Made by a program: the position numbers and the translations under genes. A stretch of 64,000 nucleotides of DNA, from NCBI RefSeq assembly GCF_018837975.1, contig NZ_JAGSOY010000019.1:17510-81509 (forward strand), in the 5' to 3' direction. Below, piece after piece: positions 47,460 through 56,256 of the stretch. Source of the stretch: Zooshikella harenae. Its GTDB lineage: Bacteria; Pseudomonadota; Gammaproteobacteria; Pseudomonadales; Zooshikellaceae. How positions within the stretch are numbered: position 1 is the first letter of the stretch; each line of letters opens with the position of its first letter. The notes beneath the pieces were generated by a model. That model did not search any database, had not been told where the DNA came from, and worked only from the letters and a program-made list of their open reading frames with translations.

Positions 47460-47918
47460 ATGCATTGTCTATTTTGCAAGATGATTGCAGGAGAAGAGTC
47501 CTATCACAAAATCTGGGAGGATGAAGCACATTTAGCATTCTTATCTGTTTTTCCGAATACTGACGGTTTTAGTGTAGTCATCACTAAAGATCATTACTCT
47601 AGTTACGCTTTTGATCAAGATGATTCTGTCTTATGTAAACTTATATTAGCATCCAAACATGTTGGAAAATTACTTGATCGTGCATTAGAAGGCGTTGGTC
47701 GTACTGGATTGATTTTTGAGGGATACGGTGTTGATCATCTTCATAGTAAGCTTATTCCCATGCATGGCACAGGCAACACCTCAACCTTCAAAAGCATACA
47801 CTCAACGCAGAATAAATTTTTTCATTGCTATGAAGGCTACTTATCCTCTCATGACCACGAACGAGCCAATAACAAAGCATTAGCACAACTTGCCAAGCAT
47901 ATTCGACGTTTTACTTGA
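47460..47918 (+). CDS. HIT family protein, candidate phosphoramidase
   Basis: 152 residues. Zinc-type Cys3 and Cys6 (HCLFCKMIAGE) open it as in HIT nucleotide hydrolases. The histidine-triad motif is VDHLHSKLIP: His93 and the catalytic-position His95 are present but the third His is Lys97. HIT enzymes hydrolyse nucleotide phosphoramidates and adenylates. It stands 77 bases before the MccB-like gene and has a good AAGGAG site. Known: a HIT hydrolase, MccH, gives immunity to microcin C by cleaving its P-N bond. Inference: self-immunity factor here. It could also be an unrelated Ap4A-type hydrolase. Confidence 0.85.
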   Translation: MHCLFCKMIAGEESYHKIWEDEAHLAFLSVFPNTDGFSVVITKDHYSSYAFDQDDSVLCKLILASKHVGKLLDRALEGVGRTGLIFEGYGVDHLHSKLIPMHGTGNTSTFKSIHSTQNKFFHCYEGYLSSHDHERANNKALAQLAKHIRRFT

Positions 47919-47995
47919 TACACCCTGAAAAATCATCTAATTAAATTACTGATTATAAAAATATCAATAGTAGGTCATTATTACCTATTCATGAC

Positions 47996-49045
47996 ATGGA
48001 ACAAGCTATGGATGGCTACTCGAAACCGTTAGTGACTACCACAAATGTAAATAAAGACATCTCACCCCAATTAATGTCTCCTAGAGAATTAAACGCTTTA
48101 TTTAACAAAATCCATCTTTGTTACCATCACCATGGTATCTGGCTTAATAAAGACGTAGCCATTGGCATCTTACACCCTGGTCTCCTTTTCCAAATACACA
48201 ACAACGCCCAGTCCTTAACTATTAGTACACCCAAAGGAGAATTTGGCCTACCACTAAATAATCGAGATACTGTCGTAGCAAGCTTAATGGCTGTAGGCGC
48301 TATCATCCCAGGTACAGCAACTGAAGTCGAAACCATCCACCACTTACTGGTCAACAGTATCTACTCTCGCAGTATTTCATACAGCTTGTGTTTTGCGGAT
48401 TGTTGTAACCAATTACTAAAAGCAATTGAAAGTATTAATAACATACAGATGGCATTTATTGGATTTGGAGGTATCGCTAACCATTGCTTATTTAACTTAG
48501 CAGGAAGCGGTTTTAAACATTTTATATTATGTGATCACGACCATGTTGAATCAACTAATTTAAATAGACAGTTATTATTTACCCAAACCGATGTCGGGGA
48601 GTCTAAAGTTCAAGTAGGAAAAAGAGAAATCCTTCGACGTTTTCCTGACTGTGATATCACTTGCTACACCAATGAACTCAACTCCTGTAGTCGAATGGAT
48701 TATCTCTCTCACACTGATTATATTTTAATCACTGCTGATGAACCTCCTGGCCTGGTACACAACTTATTAAAGCAATTAGTATCCTCTCACTGCAAAGCCT
48801 GTATAATTCTTGCAGGCTATTCGTGTAATAGTGCTATTATCCATGAACTAGATCAACAGCTGCCCTCTCCAAGTTTCCCTTGGCTACGACTGACAAATAG
48901 CATCATGCCAAGTCATGGGCCTATTAATGCTGAGTTAGGAGCTAAAGTGGCAGAAGCCGTTTACCAACGAGTCTGTCATTTTTCCTCATCCAAACCCCTT
49001 CGTTTTGCTCAACCTTTAAATCACTTTTCAATTGGGTTTTCATAA
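47996..49045 (+). CDS. E1/ThiF-type adenylating enzyme, MccB-like
   Basis: 349 residues, the length of MccB (350). Residues 1-100 resemble a peptide-binding clamp region rather than a catalytic fold. The nucleotide-binding domain shows AFIGFGGIANHCLFNLAGSGF (glycines about 156-159), the adenine-proximal ILCDHDHVESTNLNRQLLF, Lys204 in GESKVQV and Asp248 in LITADEPP, aligning with MccB positions IGNH, NLTRQ, K and ADHP. MccB's C-terminal zinc cysteines are absent. MccB activates the C-terminal Asn of a ribosomal peptide with two ATP to make a peptidyl-AMP phosphoramidate. Pantocin-type ThiF enzymes are the alternative. Followed by asnB-like at four bases. Confidence 0.82.
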   Translation: MEQAMDGYSKPLVTTTNVNKDISPQLMSPRELNALFNKIHLCYHHHGIWLNKDVAIGILHPGLLFQIHNNAQSLTISTPKGEFGLPLNNRDTVVASLMAVGAIIPGTATEVETIHHLLVNSIYSRSISYSLCFADCCNQLLKAIESINNIQMAFIGFGGIANHCLFNLAGSGFKHFILCDHDHVESTNLNRQLLFTQTDVGESKVQVGKREILRRFPDCDITCYTNELNSCSRMDYLSHTDYILITADEPPGLVHNLLKQLVSSHCKACIILAGYSCNSAIIHELDQQLPSPSFPWLRLTNSIMPSHGPINAELGAKVAEAVYQRVCHFSSSKPLRFAQPLNHFSIGFS

Positions 49046-49049
49046 TATT

Positions 49050-50846
49050 ATGTGTGGCTTTTTAGGCTACGTAGGCAAATTAACACCTTCCTCTGACATC
49101 ATTACAAAAGCACTATCCTATATTGCATATCGTGGTGATATTTATGGTGCTATCCACCAACCTTCCGTTCATATCTGGTGTACCCGCTTAGCAAGGACAG
49201 GAAACCTGGAACGCCCACAACCCGTTGTGAACCAAAAAACACGGGCGATTACTTGTCTAAATGGAGAACTATACAATATCCATCAGCTTATTAATAAAAC
49301 TCAATCAACACTTGTTCATTATAGAGATATATCAGATACAGAGTATTTATCCTTACTTTTATCTCACCCATCAGCAGCAACATCATTAAGTCAGTTACAA
49401 GGAGAGTTTTCATTTTGTCACTGGAATCAAGCAAAACAACAACTTTGGCTTGCAAGAGATTCATTTGGCAGTAAACCACTATTTTATAAAATTTTAGAAA
49501 ACAGCATTATTTTTGGCTCCTCAGATAAAGCCGTTGCAGTACTAACAGAACAGCACGAACAAAGTTCCAGCATTAATATAACGGCTGCACAAACATTTTT
49601 AGTCTACGGTATAACTCCAGAAGAGACTTTAGAAAAAAATATTTTTCCAGTTCCTGCTGGACAGACCATTGAGTTTAATTATTTCACTACAAACCAAAGT
49701 ATCACTAAACATATTTTATTCGAAAGCAATTCCTTAGATTTAACTGAACCTAAGAAGACCAATGAAAAATCCGTGATTAATACCTTACATACTTCGGTTC
49801 ATAAACGCATTATTCCCCAAAAAACCTGGGTCGCTGCCAGTGGGGGGGTCGACTCCTCCATTATTCATCACCTTGCAATGTCAATTGACAATAGTATTCC
49901 AGGCTATTGTGCTGTATGGCATAGAGACAAGCCTCTTCAGCTCCACTCTAACGTAATTCCAGTTTTAATTAGTCCTGAATCCTTACAACAGAATATAAAC
50001 CATTTTTTGATGCTCAGTAACCGCCCTATCACTTCGCTTTCTGGGTTAGCTATCTATTTAACTGCATTACATGCCAAAAAAGATGGTTTTGATACTGTGC
50101 TAAGTGGTGAAGGTGCCGATGAAATATTCTGGGGATATCCTCACTATTTTGTATCCAGCAAAAGTCATCCTTTTTTTATTCAGCGTCAAAAAGATTTGAA
50201 ATTTATTTCTGAAATAGCAGGTATTGATATCTTAACAAACGTTAATTCGACAGCTTTCTCAACATCCACTCAATCACCAAATCCCTTTGATTGGAATAAA
50301 ATTGATTTCAAATACAGACTTCCAGGTCATTTATGCAGAATGAATAATGATTTACCTTACCTTATGGCAAGCATAGAAAGCCGCTTACCTTATATAGACT
50401 GCTTGCAGTACTTTTCAGCTAAACGACCATTAACCAATAAAAAAGTATTATTTGATTACTTTTATCAAATAAGTGGACTAAAACCCACCAAACATGGAAT
50501 TTGTTTTGGATGTCAACTATTAGGAATAAAATGGTTTAAACAGCAAATTGAACAAATTAATTATGCTACAGCGGCAGAACTCCTTCAGATCACAAACCCT
50601 AAAAAACTGTTACACACACTAGTATCAAATTGGGCATTACTAGAAGAATTATCTTTAGGAAACTATTATACTCATGAAATTATTGCTAGATTTTTAATGG
50701 GTATTATTTGTTTCTGCAAACTACCTGATATCTTTTTAGCCATTAACGACTTAAACACATTTTGGCGTGAACAATTTACAACTATTTCAGAACAAGAAGC
50801 TATGTTGTGTGATAGTCATACAGATGTAACTATCACACAATGTTAA
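49050..50846 (+). CDS. Asparagine synthetase-like (glutamine-hydrolysing) enzyme
   Basis: 598 residues from the ATG at 49050, chosen because the second residue is then Cys (MCGFLGY), the class II amidotransferase nucleophile; start is four bases after the MccB-like stop. Glutaminase domain about 1-220. Synthetase domain with PP-loop SGGVDS (264-269) and LSGEGADEIFWGYPHYF. AsnB enzymes adenylate a carboxylate and amidate it; relatives close beta-lactam and lasso rings. Here it may amidate or cyclise the peptide. A seven-G run lies exactly in the PP-loop codons. Coupling to the MccB-like gene supports a joint role. Confidence 0.85.
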   Translation: MCGFLGYVGKLTPSSDIITKALSYIAYRGDIYGAIHQPSVHIWCTRLARTGNLERPQPVVNQKTRAITCLNGELYNIHQLINKTQSTLVHYRDISDTEYLSLLLSHPSAATSLSQLQGEFSFCHWNQAKQQLWLARDSFGSKPLFYKILENSIIFGSSDKAVAVLTEQHEQSSSINITAAQTFLVYGITPEETLEKNIFPVPAGQTIEFNYFTTNQSITKHILFESNSLDLTEPKKTNEKSVINTLHTSVHKRIIPQKTWVAASGGVDSSIIHHLAMSIDNSIPGYCAVWHRDKPLQLHSNVIPVLISPESLQQNINHFLMLSNRPITSLSGLAIYLTALHAKKDGFDTVLSGEGADEIFWGYPHYFVSSKSHPFFIQRQKDLKFISEIAGIDILTNVNSTAFSTSTQSPNPFDWNKIDFKYRLPGHLCRMNNDLPYLMASIESRLPYIDCLQYFSAKRPLTNKKVLFDYFYQISGLKPTKHGICFGCQLLGIKWFKQQIEQINYATAAELLQITNPKKLLHTLVSNWALLEELSLGNYYTHEIIARFLMGIICFCKLPDIFLAINDLNTFWREQFTTISEQEAMLCDSHTDVTITQC

Positions 50847-50856
50847 TAGCTAGAAA

Positions 50857-51030
50857 TTAGTTAATAACAATTAACGAGTTAATGCTACTACCTTCACGCT
50901 GCAGAACAATGCTATCCAGGCGTTTAGCCACATCAGAGCCCAATGTTTTAGAAAGGGTTTGACGTTGTTGGTCACTTAATTTGAGTTCAACTTTTTCAGC
51001 ACTATGCTGAGGCTTTCCTTCCTTAGACAT
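50857..51030 (-). CDS. Candidate ribosomal peptide precursor ending in Asn
   Basis: 57 residues from ATG to TAA, with an AGAGAG ribosome site nine bases upstream. Charged amphipathic N-terminal part (KVELKLSDQQRQ) as in leader peptides; the final residues are REGSSINSLIVIN, ending in Asn. MccB requires a C-terminal Asn, so this fits a MccA-type precursor. It is the last gene of the minus arm, ending 10 bases from the AsnB-like stop codon. Being only a small ORF, it needs direct testing; the location and final Asn are the support. No similarity to a known family is claimed. Confidence 0.7.
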   Translation of the reverse strand: MSKEGKPQHSAEKVELKLSDQQRQTLSKTLGSDVAKRLDSIVLQREGSSINSLIVIN

Positions 51031-51156
51031 ACCAATATCTCTCTTCCATTAAAAGGTTGTTTTTAAGTCTACACGTCCAGTATAAACTATAAGAGTAAAC
51101 TTTTTTTTAGAAAGCATGATTTTTATATACTAAAAACAAATAAAAAATAGCATTTC

Positions 51157-52359
51157 TTAGTTAAATGACAACGCTCTGCCACAACAAATATTAGCTCCCT
51201 CTAAACCAATTTGTTTTAAAATTGACATGGTTATATCCAAATACTTAAACATATCATCAGCCATATAACGAGTTCGGTGAGTGCTTTTCTTTTCACCTAA
51301 CCGAACAATAACAGCATTCATTGCTGGAACAACCAAAATATATTGACCTTTGATACCCTGTATTATAACAACCTCCATGCTCTTATAATTAGTTAGCCAA
51401 AAATGATAACCGTAAAAATCTACTTCTTGATCATCCCTATGATCTTTGAGATACCTTGCAGGACGTAATGCATCAACCAAATACTGAGAAGGAATAACCT
51501 GTTGATCCTGCCATTTTCCTCCATTTAATATCAATTGGCCAATACGTGCAAAATCCTGAGCGTTACTAAAAAAACAACAAAAAGCCTTTTCTTCCCCATT
51601 AGCCTGATCTAAAGACCACAATGCAGGTTGTGTTGCACCTATCGGTTGCCATAGCTTTGCTGCTGCATACTTGGAAATAGTTACACCTGTTGCCTTTTCA
51701 AGCACCTCAGCTAATATTTGTGTATTAATACTGGCATAGCGAAAGTGTTGTCCTGGCGGTTCTGCCACTTGCATCGTATTTACCAGACCTGATAGACGCT
51801 GTCCATAATAAGCCTGTGCTGTGACAGAAAAAGGACTACTATAGCTCTCATCCCAGTTTAAACCAGAACTCATCGTAAGTACGTCTTTTATTCTAATATG
51901 CTTACGTTGTCCCTGGTTAAAAGCAGGTAAAAAATCGCTTAATTTTTGCTCTAAATCTTGGATATAACCTTCAGAAATTGCCACCCCTAATAGTAAGGAA
52001 ACAATACTTTTTGCCATAGAAAAAGAATTAGAGCGAATATGTTCATCATACCCTTGCCAGTATCGTTCAAACAGTAATTTACCATTATGCACAATCAAAA
52101 ATGCTTTTGAATCATATTTACTTAATATCGATTGAGCCTCTTGACTTAAAGTGATTTTGTTATATTTCTTAGCTTTGGACCAAGGCATCGATTTACTAAC
52201 TTCAACAATATGGTTATTAAATATTTTATGATCATCAAGATCAGCTTTTTGATACATCAAAAGAGAAGGCAAATAACGATAAGGGCCAGCCATCAGAAGC
52301 AATGTAATGACGATTAGCAATGATAATGTGCAGCCAATTATCCATTTTAGAGGTTGCAT
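51157..52359 (-). CDS. Serine hydrolase of the beta-lactamase/EstB family, membrane-anchored
   Basis: 400 residues. An N-terminal helix (IIGCTLSLLIVITLLLMAGPYR) anchors or exports it. The catalytic SxxK is SMAK in SNSFSMAKSIVSLLLG, and RYASINTQILAEVLE contains the Tyr-x-Asn-type element. It resembles 6-aminohexanoate-dimer hydrolases and esterases (class C beta-lactamase fold). It may process, activate or destroy a peptide or ester product. Four bases separate it from the GNAT gene, so it is in the same operon. Confidence 0.85.
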   Translation of the reverse strand: MQPLKWIIGCTLSLLIVITLLLMAGPYRYLPSLLMYQKADLDDHKIFNNHIVEVSKSMPWSKAKKYNKITLSQEAQSILSKYDSKAFLIVHNGKLLFERYWQGYDEHIRSNSFSMAKSIVSLLLGVAISEGYIQDLEQKLSDFLPAFNQGQRKHIRIKDVLTMSSGLNWDESYSSPFSVTAQAYYGQRLSGLVNTMQVAEPPGQHFRYASINTQILAEVLEKATGVTISKYAAAKLWQPIGATQPALWSLDQANGEEKAFCCFFSNAQDFARIGQLILNGGKWQDQQVIPSQYLVDALRPARYLKDHRDDQEVDFYGYHFWLTNYKSMEVVIIQGIKGQYILVVPAMNAVIVRLGEKKSTHRTRYMADDMFKYLDITMSILKQIGLEGANICCGRALSFN

Positions 52360-52363
52360 TTAT

Positions 52364-53539
52364 TTAAACCTTCATCGTTGTAAAAATTTTCTTTGCTAAT
52401 GTATTATACAATAAAGCCAACAATCGCCACCCAAACTGTTGCCATTTCGATAAATGATCAATATATACAAAGTCAAATTCAAAACTTGGCTTGGCACCAC
52501 GTCGACGTTTAAATTCTCCAGCGCCTGAACTGAGGTTAACAGGTAGGTTTTCCTCCTTAGACTGCTTACATAAATAACTGATACTACATCGATAAAGCCC
52601 TGTATCTTTCGCCTCGAGTGTTTGATGGCCAACTAAAGAACTGATTAACTGCTGTTCAGACTTATAATAAGAAATAAATCCTTCCAGTGTTTGCTCAGAT
52701 GCCTTATTAAAAAATCCAACAAAATTAAAACACTCACTTGTCAACGTGTGCTGAAACCAACGCTCATTATATTGAAGACTGTACCTTGAGTATTTTTTCA
52801 CATACAGTTCTCTATATAAATTGCTTAATGCTTGGGAGTAATCAAGCTTTTCAACATGCTTACCATTCATGCATGATAACTGGTAAGGAGTATTCTTTAA
52901 AAATTTTTGATCCGTTTTGAAAGTACGCCGTTGTTTAGCGGTGCTTAAATTAATATCTTCAACTGTTGACTGGTCCCAGGTATATACCTGTCGATGAACG
53001 ATTTTTAACAGCCCTGTTTCGGCCATTCGTTTCAACTGCTCATGTGCTGTTTCAGTACAGCCTTTAAAAACAATAGCATGTTGTGGAAACTGACAGCTTA
53101 ACTTTTTAATAAGTGATTCAACTTGTTTTCGCTCTAATGCTAAAAATGGTCCTGTAGGTAATAACCAGTTATTCACATAAACGACTCGGTTTAACTTAAG
53201 TAAACCAAATATGTGTTTCAACCCATAAATTAATAACTGTAAACTGATTCGAAGAGATTTTTGATTTATAGTGCTTATAAAGTCAGCAACATAATGAATA
53301 TAATAAGCGATAGGTGAAGTTAAATAACACCGATCCTGTTCTCCATTATTAATAACCAAAGGCACAACCTCATTATCAACCTTTGCAATGAGTAATGGCT
53401 GATCAACATTATCTATATAGTTTCTTGTGCCATTCTTGACTATGGGTAAAAAATAATCCGCAGCAAGCTGACCAGCTCTTGTATTAGGAAAACGTAAATG
53501 AACAACAGATTCTCGATCATAAAGGGTAACTTCAGCCAT
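52364..53539 (-). CDS. GNAT/FemAB-like acyltransferase or aminoacyltransferase
   Basis: 391 residues from the ATG at 53539, chosen because it overlaps the TAA of the DUF3419-like gene (TAATG) and has CGGAGAG upstream; the frame is open to 53572. The C-terminal half (TLEGFISYYKSEQQLISSLVGHQ, VNLSSGAGEFKRRRGAKPSFEFDFVYIDHLSKW) matches the GNAT_acetyltransf_6/FemAB-like group that moves acyl or aminoacyl units. In microcin C, a GNAT domain of MccE gives immunity, but this protein is of another subfamily. Substrate unknown. Confidence 0.7.
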   Translation of the reverse strand: MAEVTLYDRESVVHLRFPNTRAGQLAADYFLPIVKNGTRNYIDNVDQPLLIAKVDNEVVPLVINNGEQDRCYLTSPIAYYIHYVADFISTINQKSLRISLQLLIYGLKHIFGLLKLNRVVYVNNWLLPTGPFLALERKQVESLIKKLSCQFPQHAIVFKGCTETAHEQLKRMAETGLLKIVHRQVYTWDQSTVEDINLSTAKQRRTFKTDQKFLKNTPYQLSCMNGKHVEKLDYSQALSNLYRELYVKKYSRYSLQYNERWFQHTLTSECFNFVGFFNKASEQTLEGFISYYKSEQQLISSLVGHQTLEAKDTGLYRCSISYLCKQSKEENLPVNLSSGAGEFKRRRGAKPSFEFDFVYIDHLSKWQQFGWRLLALLYNTLAKKIFTTMKV

Positions 53540-54636
53540 TAACAGGCTCTCCGATAGACTTGGATATGCCAAAGCTGAGTAACGTCTTCCGCAAATAATG
53601 TCTGGTACTCATTGGCTATATCAATAAATCCTGTTGTATCTGCTGGAGCTAGCCTTAAATGTCCTCGACTAACCACTTTACTTTCTGGAAGTAGCTTAGC
53701 CTTAATGTCTTGTAAAAAAACTTTTTCCCGATGTGTTTCGAAAAATGAAGGTACATCAGATAAAGAAACAAAATCAACGGGGTTTTCCTGTTCTTTGATG
53801 GTATGAATAATATCACCAAGAACATAGTTTATTTCTGTTATATTCAGTGCTTCTTTAACCTTATCAAAAACATGTTGCTCAGTTTCAATAGGGTTACCTG
53901 CTTCAAAGCGAAGCTCACCTAGCAGTAATAGCTGTAAAAAAAAGCTTTTTTTAGCGAGCACTTGCTGAAATAATTGTTTAAAAATACGTTGGTAATGCAG
54001 GTAAGCAGAACCAGGAATATTTTTCTTAGGAAAACTTCCTTTATACAGCAATGCATTTAATACATTAGCATTACCAAGTAATAATACGATTAACCGCCAT
54101 AATTTATTTGGAAAATCAGCGCTGTTAACAAAGTAATTTTGTTCTTGTAAGGTGTTAAAAGTAAAAAGTATGTCAAGTTTACCTCGGGTAACCCTGCGAA
54201 TAAATCGGCTAAACTTGATTAATGTTGACTCAAAATTTCCCAAATAAATAATTGGAGCCCACTGATGACGTGAGAACAAACGATTCAGTTGCCCTTTTAA
54301 CTCAACATCTAGAGGTAGTGTATTGAATAATTCTTCTCTTTTTTTATGGGAGAATGTAGATGGAGGATATCCTAAAAAACCAATAAAATCATCATATTCA
54401 AAATGCTTTGCTGCAATAACTCTGAGCTGTGTTAAGGCTAATTGTTCCTGAGATATATCAACACAGGTTAGTTTTTTTGGTTGCCTTGCTAATAACGGCA
54501 ATATTCTTGCGCCACTCCCTGCAATGGAAATAACATGATTAACACTATCCTCTAATAGCCTATATTCAATCAGACTATCTTCATCCCCTAAACTATAATT
54601 CAAATGTGTAAAATAAGTTTGCATGCTTTTCGCCAT
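53539..54636 (-). CDS. DUF3419/BtaA-like 3-amino-3-carboxypropyl transferase
   Basis: 365 residues. SAM-binding motif VISIAGSGARILPLL followed by LTCVDISQEQLALTQLR. Later segments (APIIYLGNFESTLIKFSRFIRR, DFVSLSDVPSFF, SRGHLRLAPAD) match the BtaA/DUF3419 family, in which the aminocarboxypropyl part of SAM, not the methyl, is moved to an acceptor. Known analogy: MccD adds this group to the microcin C phosphate before decarboxylation, but MccD is a different protein. Inference: the same chemistry on this product. No clear ribosome site at the ATG at 54636. A lipid betaine role is unlikely without BtaB. Confidence 0.75.
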   Translation of the reverse strand: MAKSMQTYFTHLNYSLGDEDSLIEYRLLEDSVNHVISIAGSGARILPLLARQPKKLTCVDISQEQLALTQLRVIAAKHFEYDDFIGFLGYPPSTFSHKKREELFNTLPLDVELKGQLNRLFSRHQWAPIIYLGNFESTLIKFSRFIRRVTRGKLDILFTFNTLQEQNYFVNSADFPNKLWRLIVLLLGNANVLNALLYKGSFPKKNIPGSAYLHYQRIFKQLFQQVLAKKSFFLQLLLLGELRFEAGNPIETEQHVFDKVKEALNITEINYVLGDIIHTIKEQENPVDFVSLSDVPSFFETHREKVFLQDIKAKLLPESKVVSRGHLRLAPADTTGFIDIANEYQTLFAEDVTQLWHIQVYRRAC

Positions 54637-54793
54637 AGGGTCTATTAAAGTAACCTTAGATTATTCGGGCTAACGGCATCAATACCTAAGTGAAGATCCC
54701 CTTCATAATGAGTATATATGTTAGCCCTTGTTTTCTAGATCAACCCTTAAAATCTTTTAACTTATACTCAAAGAGATTTGCAATTAGTTAATT

Positions 54794-55531
54794 TTATTTA
54801 ATTTTTTTCAATACATTCAAAAATTGATAAGTACCTGAACTCCCTTTTTCAAGCGAAGAATAAACGTCATATACCGCATTAAGCAATTGCCCCGTCAATC
54901 GTAAACTGGTTTCCATTACCTTCTCAACAGCTTTTAAGTCATCCTCTGTCTTACAATGAGTAATAATCATGTTATTAACTTCTTCTGCATGTTTCTCATC
55001 AATAGTAGAGTGTGCAATAAAAAATGTTAGCTGTGAGGATTTTAAGCCGAGCTGTTCCTGTAAGCTATTAATTATCGGATTAATATACTGATAGCAATTC
55101 TCAGCCCAAAAACTATAACCTAAACGTTGTAGAGGATTTCCTTGCATAGATATCCAGTAGAGATACCCAATCAATACCTCAGTGGCAGGTAATGCTGGAG
55201 GAAGATCTTTTTCTTCAATATTCAACCCCATTGATTTAACATCATGCAAAGCCATAAGCTCATGACCTGTTTCCTCTGCCGCATGATCAAAACAAAATTT
55301 GACATAACTTGGAGCAGCCTGAAAGCTACGAACTCCAACTAAAGCCTGATTTCTAGCATTATGGCGTGTATAATGATAAGTTTCCAACATATACAACGCA
55401 AAAAGACGTTGATCTATGCGTTTTTCATTAATAGCTTGTACGAGTTCTGACGCTGAAAGAATTTCGTCCCAAACCTGTGCCAGCTTCTCATTAAGCTCAG
55501 TCAGTTTCTGCTTAATTTCTTCTTTAGTCAT
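54794..55531 (-). CDS. Haem-oxygenase-like di-iron oxidase (HDO) protein
   Basis: 245 residues, all helical. Metal-ligand patterns of the HDO family are visible: ETYHYTRHN, EETGHELMALHDV and AHSTIDEKHAEEV (E/H, E-H, H-D-H). Related enzymes (UndA, BesC, SznF) cleave or oxidise amino acids and fatty acids with O2. It has a strong GGGGAG site and starts two bases after the PaiB-like stop, so these two are likely co-translated and may act together. Substrate unknown; oxidative decarboxylation is one possibility. Family call moderate to good. Confidence 0.78.
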   Translation of the reverse strand: MTKEEIKQKLTELNEKLAQVWDEILSASELVQAINEKRIDQRLFALYMLETYHYTRHNARNQALVGVRSFQAAPSYVKFCFDHAAEETGHELMALHDVKSMGLNIEEKDLPPALPATEVLIGYLYWISMQGNPLQRLGYSFWAENCYQYINPIINSLQEQLGLKSSQLTFFIAHSTIDEKHAEEVNNMIITHCKTEDDLKAVEKVMETSLRLTGQLLNAVYDVYSSLEKGSSGTYQFLNVLKKIK

Positions 55532-55533
55532 TT

Positions 55534-56157
55534 TTACTCCCCTTTTTTCGTGTATTCTTCAGTAAACTTGGCTAATAAATGACTATCTACATCAGGCTGT
55601 GCTTTTAATCCAGCAATAATACCTTCCTGATCGTTTGCACTTCGATTTTGACCAAGCTTGTATTTTCCTTCAATATCAGTAATTTCAAATTGAACCCCGA
55701 CAATTGCCTGCATCAGTCGTTCTTTGAAATCATCAGGAATCATTGTATGATCACCTGACAATACAGGATCATATTTCTTTACTAATTCATTTAAATCATG
55801 ATCCAGCACATCACTGCTAACAATAGAGGCTTTTGCCTTAACATGTACGGCGGTATAATTCCATGTAGGGACAGCAGGTTTTTTTTCATACCAGCTTGGG
55901 GAGATATAAGCATGCGGTCCTGAGAAAATTATTAATACTTCACATGCCTTCTCAAAAAATTTCCAATGATCGTTTTTAATCGCCATATGTGAACGTAAAC
56001 AGCCTAATACACCTTGATCTTTATTTAATAAAAAAGGTACATGAGAAGCTAATAAATTACCTTCCCGCTCACTCACAATGATGCCAAATGAATGTTGGTC
56101 AATAAAGCTATGTAATGTTTCTAAATCACTAATCCTGAATGATTCAGGTATATACAT
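55534..56157 (-). CDS. PaiB-like FMN-binding protein
   Basis: 207 residues matching the PaiB family: MYIPESFRISDLETLHSFIDQHSFG, NLLASHVPFLL, ILIIFSGPHAYISPSWY-type VLIIFSGPHAYISPSWY and VPTWNYTAVHVKAKA. PaiB was described as a sporulation regulator but the fold is a flavin reductase/oxidase-type split barrel. Here, directly before the HDO gene, it could supply reduced flavin or electrons. AAGGA ribosome site. No DNA-binding motif seen. Confidence 0.82.
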   Translation of the reverse strand: MYIPESFRISDLETLHSFIDQHSFGIIVSEREGNLLASHVPFLLNKDQGVLGCLRSHMAIKNDHWKFFEKACEVLIIFSGPHAYISPSWYEKKPAVPTWNYTAVHVKAKASIVSSDVLDHDLNELVKKYDPVLSGDHTMIPDDFKERLMQAIVGVQFEITDIEGKYKLGQNRSANDQEGIIAGLKAQPDVDSHLLAKFTEEYTKKGE

Positions 56158-56256
56158 ATACGGTATCCTTGTTGCTAATAACTGCCTGTAATTATTACTT
56201 TTTCAACAACCTTAGCAGACTTGAATTTGTCCATAATCATGCTATGTAAGCTGCAT

